This document shows, one piece after another, positions 44,247-52,255 of a DNA stretch of 64,000 bases; positions within the stretch are counted from its first letter, which is position 1; the number at the start of each line of letters is the position of its first letter. The notes under the pieces are model-generated. The model was given only the letters and a program-made list of their open reading frames with translations, ran no database searches and was not told the DNA's origin. Origin of the DNA: Marixanthomonas ophiurae (GTDB taxonomy: Bacteria > Bacteroidota > Bacteroidia > Flavobacteriales > Flavobacteriaceae); the NCBI RefSeq assembly GCF_003413745.1, contig NZ_QVID01000001.1:248001-312000 (forward strand), in the 5' to 3' direction. The translations under genes and the position numbers were made by a program.

Positions 44247-45176
44247 ATGAAGACAACTACTTTAAAAAAACAACTTTTATTTGCTTTTTTAGCATGCTTT
44301 GCTTTATCGGTAAGTACGGCACAAGTTGGTATCAATACAACCAACCCAAAATCTACATTAGATGTTAATGGAGCCCTATCCTTAAGAGGAGGTGTCATAA
44401 CCTTAGTCAATGGAAATAACACGAATATAAATTTAGGAGCAACCGTTTTTTCACATTATAGAGTTGAAGGTCCAACCAATACTTTTAGACTTAGAACAAT
44501 CAACACCACTCCCGGAGATGGTCAAATAGTAACATTAATCAATACCACCGACCAAGAAATGACCATAGCGCACGATGAAGGACCAGGGGCATTTCCTGAA
44601 AGAAAAATTTATTGTCCCGGCGAAACCGACTTTATTATTTCTGGACAAAACGGAACGGTTACCCTACAGTTTAATGCTGGCCTTTCAAGGTGGGTCGTGA
44701 TCAATTATGTAGAACAAAAGGAAAGCAATAATCAATCTGCGATAGGCGACAATGGAATTGCAAAAGACAATAATACCTGGGAAGACATGGAAGATCTAAG
44801 CATTACTTTCACGCCTAAAAACCCAGTGGTATTCGTTAACTTCAGTGCCTCAGGTAGATGGGAAGGTCCTGCTACTAATGGAGGAACAGAAGGTAAAGTA
44901 AACTTTAGATTGTTAAATAATAATAATGAAGTGATAAAAACCCAAACATTTGCAGGCAGCCGCGTGTACCTTAATATTTTTGGAGGACCATCAGAAATAG
45001 ATTTTCCTTTCGGAAGCTGGAACTCTAGCCTTCCTATGGTTCCCGTCACAGTGACCCCCGGGCAATCTACCACCATAAAGGTACAATGGCGCTTAGAAAG
45101 TGATGGTATTTTACGTAATTTAGTTACTAGCGCAGCGAATCACCATCATCGATATATTTCGATACTTGATCAATAA
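44247..45176 (+). CDS. secreted QVGINT-module protein, copy 4
   Basis: This 309-aa protein starts at MKTTTLKKQ (an ATG 12 bases upstream is possible but adds MRAI before the signal peptide). The N-module is shortened: QVGINTTNPKSTLDVNGAL. The middle is beta-rich (about 60-170), and the C-terminal domain has FVNFSASGRWEGP and ends HRYISILDQ. It differs from copies 1-3 after the first 50 residues, so only the N-module is shared. The upstream block at 44142 links its control to the next gene. Confidence 0.75.
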   Translation: MKTTTLKKQLLFAFLACFALSVSTAQVGINTTNPKSTLDVNGALSLRGGVITLVNGNNTNINLGATVFSHYRVEGPTNTFRLRTINTTPGDGQIVTLINTTDQEMTIAHDEGPGAFPERKIYCPGETDFIISGQNGTVTLQFNAGLSRWVVINYVEQKESNNQSAIGDNGIAKDNNTWEDMEDLSITFTPKNPVVFVNFSASGRWEGPATNGGTEGKVNFRLLNNNNEVIKTQTFAGSRVYLNIFGGPSEIDFPFGSWNSSLPMVPVTVTPGQSTTIKVQWRLESDGILRNLVTSAANHHHRYISILDQ

Positions 45177-45283
45177 AAATATCTTAATTAATGCACTTCG
45201 TATAAGAGCAGGTATGTTTATTAAATGAGCGTGGAAAATATTTTCTACTAAAATTAACCACTATCCACTACCAACCATACCCC

Positions 45284-45328
45284 TAAATGTCAGTCATATA
45301 GGTTTTTTAGTCCTTCATCGAAATTCTC
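45284..45328 (+). promoter_or_regulatory. conserved 45-bp upstream block, copy B
   Basis: This is the second copy of the block at 44142-44186, again 59-60 bp upstream of the start codon. It keeps ATATAGG, TTTTTTAG and CTTCATCGAAAT. Conservation of block and distance suggests shared regulation, or recent duplication of the upstream region. Confidence 0.7.
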
Positions 45329-45387
45329 ATGCCCCAAATAATAGTTTTCTTATCATTACTCTACCAAATAATAATGATATATCGATT

Positions 45388-47340
45388 ATGAAGACAATTA
45401 CCTTAAGAAACCGTATTTTTTTAACATTTGTATTTATTTTTTCTCTGTCCGTTACCTTCGCACAAGTTGGGATTAATACGACTGATCCTAAGGATGGGTC
45501 GCTATTAGATATTGATAGTAATAATAAAGGTGTGTTTATTCCTAGAGTAAACATTGCAAATTTAAATAATATTGCACCAGTAACAGGAATAGCAAATAAC
45601 GCAACAGCACGTACCGCTGCAGAAGGCCTTTTGGTGTATAACACCAACGGCTCAACCGGCCCCGGGTATTTCTTCTGGAGCGGTTCCGAATGGTTAAGTG
45701 TAGGCGATGGCGATGGCGAAGATGACTGGAAACGTATTGGTAATGGTGGGACTGCAGCGGGGACTGACTTTTTAGGAACAACCGACTCACAAGATTTACA
45801 GATACGAACCAACAATAATGAGCGCATGCGTTTATTAGCAAATGGACAAGTAGCAGTAAACGGCGCGCCTCTATTTGGTGTTGATCGTTTTACTACAATT
45901 GGGTCTAATAATGAATCTGTTTTAAACGGATATGCTTCGGGTGCAAATGGTGTTGGGGTATATGGGGAAAATGCTAGCACCAATGGTATTGGAGTGTTAG
46001 GCAATGTAGCAGTTGGTTTTGGTTTGTATGGACTAAGCGCAGGTGGAGGTATAAGTGTTTATGGTGAGAATACAGCTTCTGGTTTAGGTGTTTACGGTTA
46101 TAGCGAAGGAAATAATGCTACAGGTATCCGAGGTGACAACAACGGTTCAAGTGATGGTGTTTATGGTCAAAACACAGGTATTGGAAATGGAGTTTTTGGT
46201 ATTTCTAATAACGATAGTGGCTTTGGCATGCGAGCAGTAAATTTAGGAAATGCCGGTACAGGGCTTATAGCAGCTGGAAATAACATTTTACCAACTGTTA
46301 TAACTTCTGGAACTGGTATTGCAGCAAGTGCTAATAATGGAGCATTTGCTCATGGAAAAACTGGTACAGGTACTGGTTTAATAGGTACTGGAAACAACAG
46401 CAATATGATTGTTACAAATTTAAATGGTGGTGGTATAGCAGGAAGTGGCACGAGAAACGGAGTTTTCGGCTACGCAGGTAATGGAAACGATGTTGCTGCT
46501 AATGAAGGAAATGCGGCAGGAGTATTTTTACTGGACACAGACAATGATATTACTAATGGTGGCGCTAATAGTATACGGGCCTCAGCTGTATTAGCAGGAT
46601 ATGATAATTTAAACCCTGGAGGCACTACACCTCCTACTGGTAGCGCAGACCATGTTTATTTTGGAGGATATTTTAGCGGTGGAAATGAAGGAATTATTGC
46701 TACCCCTACCTATGCTTACGTAGGTCTAAGATACAATCCTAATGGAAACGGGGGGTCAAATGGTGCTACTATAGATTACAAAATTGTAGGAACAGGAAAT
46801 GTTTCTACTTTAGTGAAAGACGCAAATAATACTCCTCGGGTTTTATTTGCTCCAGAAGCTCCCGAAGTCGTTTTTCAAGATTATGGGGTTGGTCAACTTC
46901 AAAATGGTCAAGCTCAGATAAAATTAGACCCAATATTACAAAAAGCAATTTTCGTAGATTCTCAAAACCCCCTCAAAGTATTTGTTACACTGGAAGGCGA
47001 TTGTAACGGAGTGTATGTTACTAATAAGTCATCAGAAGGGTTTACAGTTAAAGAACTTCAAGGTGGCACCAGCAGTGTTCCATTCTCTTGGCAAATTGTT
47101 GCCTCAAGAGCAGACACTAAAGACGCCAATGGCAAGATAGTTTCAAAACACGTTGGTGTGCGGTTCCCAAAAGGACCAAGCCAATTAACTCCAAAGGCAA
47201 AACAACACTTAACACAAACCAAAAACGCTACGGATAGTTTAAAAGAAACAGCTAAAAATCTAAATTTCACACAACAAAAGAAACCTGCAATAAGAGAAAA
47301 CAACAAAAGCAAAAGTGAAATAACGGAAAAAACCGAATAA
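45388..47340 (+). CDS. large secreted QVGINT-module protein with Gly-rich stalk, copy 5
   Basis: This 650-aa protein has a signal peptide (to about 25), the N-module (QVGINTTDPKDGSLLDIDSN ... GYFFWSGSEW), and then a long stalk (about 180-420) of short repeats such as GVYGENAS, GVFGIS and GVYGYS, as in trimeric phage-tail or adhesin shafts. A C-terminal part (about 490-600) has VFVTLEGDCNGVYV and HVGVRFPKG and ends in a Lys/Thr-rich tail. No T9SS domain is visible. It is probably a fibrous surface protein. A strong terminator follows. Confidence 0.77.
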   Translation: MKTITLRNRIFLTFVFIFSLSVTFAQVGINTTDPKDGSLLDIDSNNKGVFIPRVNIANLNNIAPVTGIANNATARTAAEGLLVYNTNGSTGPGYFFWSGSEWLSVGDGDGEDDWKRIGNGGTAAGTDFLGTTDSQDLQIRTNNNERMRLLANGQVAVNGAPLFGVDRFTTIGSNNESVLNGYASGANGVGVYGENASTNGIGVLGNVAVGFGLYGLSAGGGISVYGENTASGLGVYGYSEGNNATGIRGDNNGSSDGVYGQNTGIGNGVFGISNNDSGFGMRAVNLGNAGTGLIAAGNNILPTVITSGTGIAASANNGAFAHGKTGTGTGLIGTGNNSNMIVTNLNGGGIAGSGTRNGVFGYAGNGNDVAANEGNAAGVFLLDTDNDITNGGANSIRASAVLAGYDNLNPGGTTPPTGSADHVYFGGYFSGGNEGIIATPTYAYVGLRYNPNGNGGSNGATIDYKIVGTGNVSTLVKDANNTPRVLFAPEAPEVVFQDYGVGQLQNGQAQIKLDPILQKAIFVDSQNPLKVFVTLEGDCNGVYVTNKSSEGFTVKELQGGTSSVPFSWQIVASRADTKDANGKIVSKHVGVRFPKGPSQLTPKAKQHLTQTKNATDSLKETAKNLNFTQQKKPAIRENNKSKSEITEKTE

Positions 47341-47362
47341 TAGAGTAACTTAATTACTTATA

Positions 47363-47398
47363 AAAACCTCTGCAACAACATTTGCAGAGGTTTTTTTT
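47363..47398 (+). terminator. terminator of the stalk protein gene
   Basis: AAAACCTCTGC pairs perfectly with GCAGAGGTTTT around a 10-base loop, followed by T residues. Confidence 0.9.
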
Positions 47399-47435
47399 AT
47401 CGGGCCATATAACCTCAAGTTAAAAAGCAACACGG

Positions 47436-47762
47436 CTACAAAAAACTTAAAAATACCCAAAACGGCCTTTTTTGCAGGTACCCAATGTCTTTTTCCTTTG
47501 CATACGCCTCCCGTTCAAAACTAATGTTTCGGTATGCCGTATAGCGGTTTCTGTATTGCAATAAGCGTATTACATATTCAACACCGTACCATAGATAAAA
47601 AAACACCACCAAAAGTTCTATCTGTTGCCGCAAGTGAATGCGTTCGTGGTTCATAAAAACAACATCGGTTTTTAAAGCATGATCCTTTAAAATAAGAAAA
47701 GGCCACAAGGCAATCCCTACAAACTTCTTTCGTAATAAAAACCGATTTACCAAAATAATCAT
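47436..47762 (-). CDS. small membrane protein with HExxH motif
   Basis: This 108-aa protein carries FMNHERIHLRQQ, an HExxH zinc-site pattern (His39, Glu40, His43), with a hydrophobic segment on each side (about 12-26 and 48-66) and an acidic motif SFEREAYAKE (about 81-90) that could give the third zinc ligand. It resembles a minimal version of membrane metallopeptidases such as M48 or M56, but it is far shorter. I do not recognise a named family. It is alone on this strand within the surface-protein region. Confidence 0.65.
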   Translation of the reverse strand: MIILVNRFLLRKKFVGIALWPFLILKDHALKTDVVFMNHERIHLRQQIELLVVFFYLWYGVEYVIRLLQYRNRYTAYRNISFEREAYAKEKDIGYLQKRPFWVFLSFL

Positions 47763-47974
47763 AATTCCAACGTTCTAGTTGTTGATAGAATGTACAATTA
47801 TTAAGTAATTCAGGCTAAAGAAACCGTCCAAAATTGTTAAATAATAAAAAACTAGAAACCATATTAGGTTATTTGTCGTAAATATTTTGTCTTTATCGAA
47901 AAGTTAAAATGTAAGTTTTTTCCTAAGAAAGAAATAAATATTTTGCTGCCGTTTTAATATAAAAAGCCCCCCCT

Positions 47975-49099
47975 ATGTATAAAAAAATACTTCCGTTTTT
48001 CATTTCCTTTTCTTTTTTAACAGCCTCAGCTCAAATAGGCATTAACACTACAAATATTGATAATGGAGTCATGCTCGAGATAGACAGTGACGACAGCGGT
48101 ATATTAATACCAAGAATAACACTTTCTAGCACAACCGATAACACCACCATTCCTGGCACACTCACCAATGGCACATTAATATACAACACTACTGCTAATG
48201 CCACCCTACAAGAGGGGTTCTATTATTGGCAAAACACGGAATGGGTTTTAATAAGTACTGGCTCCAACGATAATGTGTACACTACAAATGGCACGCTAAA
48301 TACTAACCGGACCATAAATACCGGCACTAATATATTTCAACTATCGGGAGAAGCATTGCGCAATGGGTTCTCTTTAAAGCGAACAAACAACAGTTTAGAG
48401 CGCGGCCTCTCGTTTCAAAATTCTGGTAATAATTACGATGCTTCTATCTTTATGGAATCAAATACTGGGTCCGGCTTGGTATTTGCCACAGGAGGTAATG
48501 TCTCTGATGCTAGTACACTAGGACGCACGTTGACGCTTCAAGATGACCAAAGCATCACCTTCGACACCTACGGAAGTGGAACATTTACAGGAACTCCTAC
48601 ACAAAATTTAATGGTAGATACAGACGGCAATGTTATTGAAGAAGCTTTAAATTATGGGGTACAATTTTATTCATACAATATAACGCCTGCGGCTTCCCCA
48701 GACCTCAATGCATTAGAACGTAACAATACAGTAAGTCGCTCGGGTTTTTATACTGGCAACTTAAATAATGTCAACGCATTAAAACCTTCAAACGACGATG
48801 GTTTTGTTATAAAAATTGTAGGGACCTACGAAGTACAAAATACGGGTGTTTTTAACTTTAGCGAAGATAGTGATGATGGTGCTCGTATATATGTTGACGG
48901 TTCTTTAGTTCTCAATGGTTGGGCCGATTCAGGATCAGGTCAAGTAAACACTGGAGGTGTAAGACTCGCAAAAGGCAAACATACGTTTGAATTCTGGTAT
49001 TATGAAAATGCCGGCGGGGAAGCCTTTTCTTTCTCCTGGGGAACCAATGCAGACGGAAACTCTGGTGTTATAAATGCCTCACAGTTTACAGTAGAGTAA
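47975..49099 (+). CDS. secreted QIGINT-module protein with PA14 domain, copy 6
   Basis: This 374-aa protein has a signal peptide (to about 19), the N-module (QIGINTTNIDNGVMLEIDSD ... EGFYYWQNTEWVLI), a beta-rich spacer, and a C-terminal PA14 domain (about 230-374). PA14 features are FNFSEDSDDGARIYVDG, SLVLNGW and KGKHTFEFWYYENAGG. PA14 domains bind carbohydrate or serve in adhesion. No T9SS domain is visible. It is the sixth member sharing the N-module and supports a modular surface-protein family. Confidence 0.82.
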   Translation: MYKKILPFFISFSFLTASAQIGINTTNIDNGVMLEIDSDDSGILIPRITLSSTTDNTTIPGTLTNGTLIYNTTANATLQEGFYYWQNTEWVLISTGSNDNVYTTNGTLNTNRTINTGTNIFQLSGEALRNGFSLKRTNNSLERGLSFQNSGNNYDASIFMESNTGSGLVFATGGNVSDASTLGRTLTLQDDQSITFDTYGSGTFTGTPTQNLMVDTDGNVIEEALNYGVQFYSYNITPAASPDLNALERNNTVSRSGFYTGNLNNVNALKPSNDDGFVIKIVGTYEVQNTGVFNFSEDSDDGARIYVDGSLVLNGWADSGSGQVNTGGVRLAKGKHTFEFWYYENAGGEAFSFSWGTNADGNSGVINASQFTVE

Positions 49100-49142
49100 A
49101 ACACCAAACCTTTTAATAAAATAAAGTTACAGTTTAAACTAT

Positions 49143-49181
49143 AAAGTTCAAGAATAGGCTACACCTGTTCTTGAACTTTTT
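49143..49181 (+). terminator. terminator of the PA14 gene
   Basis: AAAGTTCAAGAA pairs perfectly with TTCTTGAACTTT, with a further AGG/CCT pairing inside the loop, then T residues. Confidence 0.85.
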
Positions 49182-49232
49182 GCTATCCACTACTCCCTAC
49201 CTTCTCCCAACTAAAATCCTTATTTTTGTAAC

Positions 49233-49409
49233 ATGCTATTTCCAAAGAAAAGAATAAAGATTGAAGAAGGCGATTTTTACCTAACGCCCGAAGGCTATAA
49301 GTGCTTTACCAAGCAATACCACTTAAAACGTGGCTATTGCTGCGAAAGTGGCTGTAGACACTGTCCGTATGGATTTAACAAAAAAAAGAGCACAAAAAAC
49401 AAAGAATAA
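49233..49409 (+). CDS. DUF5522 small Cys-rich protein
   Basis: This 58-aa protein contains EGDFYLTPEGYKCFTKQYHL, then KRGYCCESGCRHCPYGF, which is the DUF5522 signature. Five cysteines suggest metal binding. The family is widespread in Bacteroidota and uncharacterised. The -7 box TATTTTTG (49221-49228) ends four bases before the ATG, so the mRNA is probably leaderless. It precedes hutU by 52 bp. Confidence 0.87.
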   Translation: MLFPKKRIKIEEGDFYLTPEGYKCFTKQYHLKRGYCCESGCRHCPYGFNKKKSTKNKE

Positions 49410-49461
49410 TCCCATTCCCATCTCTTAGGTAAGGGGAGGTGTGAGGGCAACACAAAAAAAT

Positions 49462-51441
49462 ATGACATTCAAAGAAGCTATACAACAAGGTATTCCAGAG
49501 CAACTACCAAAAGCCAAAGCCTACGATACGGAACGCAACCATGCTCCTAAACGTAAGGAAATTCTTTCTCCCGAAGAAAAAAAGCTTGCGTTGCAGAATG
49601 CCTTACGATACTTTGATAAAAAACACCATGCTACTCTTCTACCCGAATTTAAAGAAGAGTTAGAAAAATACGGACGAATCTATATGTATCGCTTTCGTCC
49701 AGACTACAACATGTACGCTCGGCCTATTGATGAATACCCTGGAAAAAGTCAACAAGCAAAGGCTATTATGTTGATGATACAAAACAATTTAGATTATGCG
49801 GTGGCGCAACACCCTCACGAATTGATTACCTATGGCGGGAACGGAGCTGTTTTTCAAAATTGGGCACAGTATCTGCTAACGATGCAATACCTTTCGCAAA
49901 TGACCGACGAGCAAACCCTTGCTATGTATTCGGGTCATCCTATGGGATTGTTTCCTAGTCATAAAGATGCTCCCCGAGTGGTTGTTACTAACGGAATGAT
50001 GATTCCTAATTATTCTAAACAAGATGATTGGGAAAAATTCAACGCATTAGGGGTTACTCAGTATGGACAAATGACAGCTGGCAGCTTTATGTATATTGGT
50101 CCGCAGGGTATTGTGCATGGTACAACTATAACTGTACTCAATGGTTTTAGAAAAATTAACAAACAACCACAAGGAGGCTTGTTTGTAACTTCAGGTCTTG
50201 GAGGTATGAGCGGCGCACAACCCAAAGCCGGTAATATTTCAGGCTGTGTAACAGTTTGTGCCGAAGTAAATAAAAAAGCAACCCAGACCCGCCATGACCA
50301 AGGCTGGGTAGATGAAGTGATTTCTGATGTTACTGAACTTGCTAACCGAGTGAAAAAAGCTATTTCAGAAAAAGAAACCATATCTATCGCTTATGATGGA
50401 AATGTGGTAGATGTTTGGGAGCATTTTGATGAAGCGAATATTAAAATTGATTTAGGAAGTGACCAAACCTCCTTACATAATCCTTGGGCAGGCGGATATT
50501 ACCCTGTTGGGATGAGCTATGAAGAATCGAACGAAATGATGGCAAATGACCCTGAAACATTTAAAGACAAGGTACAGGAAAGTTTGCGTCGCCAAGCTGC
50601 AGCCATCAATAAACACACAGAAAAAGGGACCTATTTTTTTGATTATGGAAACGCCTTCCTTTTAGAAGCTTCGCGCGCTGGAGCTGATATTCTTTCAGAA
50701 GAACCAAATAAGGAATTTAGATATCCTTCGTATGTACAAGACATTATGGGACCTATGTGTTTTGACTATGGCTTTGGTCCTTTTCGTTGGGTATGTGCAT
50801 CTGGAAAACCAGAAGATCTTCAAAAAACAGACGATATCGCTTCCGAAGTGCTTCAAGAATTAATGAACGATTCGCCTAAAGAAATCCAACAACAAATGCA
50901 AGATAACATCAATTGGATTAAAGGAGCGCAAGAAAATAAACTGGTGGTAGGCTCACAAGCCCGTATTTTATATGCTGATGCCAATGGGCGTACTCAAATA
51001 GCTACTGCTTTTAACAAAGCTATTGAAGAAGGCAAAATAGGCCCTGTAGTACTAGGTCGAGATCATCATGATGTTTCAGGCACCGATTCACCATACCGTG
51101 AAACCTCAAACATCTACGACGGGAGCCGCTTTACAGCTGACATGGCTATACAGAATGTAATTGGCGATAGCTTCCGCGGCGCTACCTGGGTAAGCATACA
51201 CAATGGTGGTGGTGTTGGTTGGGGCGAAGTGATAAATGGCGGCTTCGGTATGGTTCTTGATGGTACTATAGATGCACAACGACGGTTAGAAAACATGTTA
51301 TTTTGGGATGTAAATAACGGAATTGCACGCCGCAGTTGGGCACGAAACGACGGAGCTGTCTTTGCCATAAAAAGAGCCATGGAAAATAATCCAAACTTAC
51401 AGGTAACCCTCCCTAACTTCGTTGATGATAATTTACTTTAA
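49462..51441 (+). CDS. hutU: urocanate hydratase
   Basis: HutU adds water to urocanate, the second step of histidine breakdown, using tightly bound NAD. Blocks seen are LITYGGNGAVFQNWAQYLL, YSGHPMGLFPS, VTNGMMIPNYS and GLGGMSGAQPKAG (nucleotide site), then GRDHHDVSGTDSPYRETS. I chose ATG 49462 over GTG 49441, which would add MRATQKN with no family support, giving 659 aa. This is the long Bacteroidota form, about 100 aa longer than the E. coli-type enzyme. No hutH, hutI or hutG lies in the window. Confidence 0.93.
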   Translation: MTFKEAIQQGIPEQLPKAKAYDTERNHAPKRKEILSPEEKKLALQNALRYFDKKHHATLLPEFKEELEKYGRIYMYRFRPDYNMYARPIDEYPGKSQQAKAIMLMIQNNLDYAVAQHPHELITYGGNGAVFQNWAQYLLTMQYLSQMTDEQTLAMYSGHPMGLFPSHKDAPRVVVTNGMMIPNYSKQDDWEKFNALGVTQYGQMTAGSFMYIGPQGIVHGTTITVLNGFRKINKQPQGGLFVTSGLGGMSGAQPKAGNISGCVTVCAEVNKKATQTRHDQGWVDEVISDVTELANRVKKAISEKETISIAYDGNVVDVWEHFDEANIKIDLGSDQTSLHNPWAGGYYPVGMSYEESNEMMANDPETFKDKVQESLRRQAAAINKHTEKGTYFFDYGNAFLLEASRAGADILSEEPNKEFRYPSYVQDIMGPMCFDYGFGPFRWVCASGKPEDLQKTDDIASEVLQELMNDSPKEIQQQMQDNINWIKGAQENKLVVGSQARILYADANGRTQIATAFNKAIEEGKIGPVVLGRDHHDVSGTDSPYRETSNIYDGSRFTADMAIQNVIGDSFRGATWVSIHNGGGVGWGEVINGGFGMVLDGTIDAQRRLENMLFWDVNNGIARRSWARNDGAVFAIKRAMENNPNLQVTLPNFVDDNLL

Positions 51442-51453
51442 AAACAATAAATT

Positions 51454-51996
51454 ATGAAAGCATTAAAATTTATACCCCTTATACTATTGTTTGCTTTTGT
51501 AGCATCTTGCAGTTCTGTAAGAGTTGCAACCGACTACGATAGAAAAGCAGATTTTAACTCCTACAATACTTTCGCGTTTTATAAACCCGGTATTGACAAA
51601 GCAGAAATAAACGACTTAGATAAAAAACGTATCCTTCGTGCGATTGATGCTGAATTAGCCGCTAAAGGACTATCCAAAAATAAATCGGCTGATCTTTTGG
51701 TGAGTATTTTTACCAAAGAAAATGAACGTGTAGATGTCTATAACAACAACTTTGGTTACGGCTGGGGTTGGAATCCATGGTATTATGGAGGGTATTCCGG
51801 AAACACCATTTCCCGTTCTACTGAAGGAAGCCTTTATATAGACCTTATTGATGCCAAAACCAACGAACTAGTGTGGCAAGGTATAGGCAGTGCTCGCCTT
51901 GTTACTCATGGAGATATTGAAGACAAAGAAGACCGCATCCGAGAAATTGTAAATGAAATTTTAGCGGAATATCCGCCTGGAGCAATGAAGCAATAA
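51454..51996 (+). CDS. DUF4136 lipoprotein
   Basis: This 180-aa lipoprotein has the signal MKALKFIPLILLFAFVASC (Cys19). It has the DUF4136 pattern: VRVATDYDRKADFNSYNTFAF at the start, ADLLVSIFTKE in the middle, and VWQGIGSARL with an EYPPG end. A Gly/Trp/Tyr-rich insert (YGWGWNPWYYGG) is normal for the family. It lies 12 bp after hutU and ends at a perfect terminator. Function is unknown. Confidence 0.88.
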   Translation: MKALKFIPLILLFAFVASCSSVRVATDYDRKADFNSYNTFAFYKPGIDKAEINDLDKKRILRAIDAELAAKGLSKNKSADLLVSIFTKENERVDVYNNNFGYGWGWNPWYYGGYSGNTISRSTEGSLYIDLIDAKTNELVWQGIGSARLVTHGDIEDKEDRIREIVNEILAEYPPGAMKQ

Positions 51997-52004
51997 CAAC
52001 TATT

Positions 52005-52032
52005 AGCCCTCGAAAATCGAGGGCTTTTTTTT
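52005..52032 (+). terminator. terminator of the DUF4136 gene
   Basis: AGCCCTCGA pairs perfectly with TCGAGGGCT around AAA, followed by a T run. Confidence 0.92.
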
Positions 52033-52059
52033 GTCTTCTTCCTAAAAACCCCCTCGAAT

Positions 52060-52124
52060 GTTACATCTGTCACATACTTTGTTACATTGTTAATAGTACT
52101 ACCCTTTTTCTACATATAAATTTG
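52060..52124 (+). promoter_or_regulatory. two phased GTTACA operators plus -7 element, distant regulon member
   Basis: GTTACA begins at 52060 and 52081, 21 bp apart. The second lies 36 bp upstream of TAAATTTG (52117-52124), an exact -7 match. No -33 box is visible. The geometry is identical to 22091-22197 and 23485-23549, though the locus is 30 kb away. Confidence 0.72.
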
Positions 52125-52255
52125 TTTATGGTATTGACCCCTTAAAAAAAGGGTATTGCCCCCAGGTAATTACAAGTCTTTACCTACTGAAAATCAAAAC
52201 AGTGCGCACTACTTTTGATGACAGTAATTTAATTAACAATTTAAAACTTAGTATT

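Noticed and set aside
45940-46660. CRISPR-like or tandem DNA repeat
   Set aside because: The period is in the protein (GxYG units). The DNA units vary in length and sequence, with no constant repeat and spacer.
49462-51441. Complete histidine utilisation operon
   Set aside because: Only hutU is present. The neighbours are DUF5522 and DUF4136 genes.
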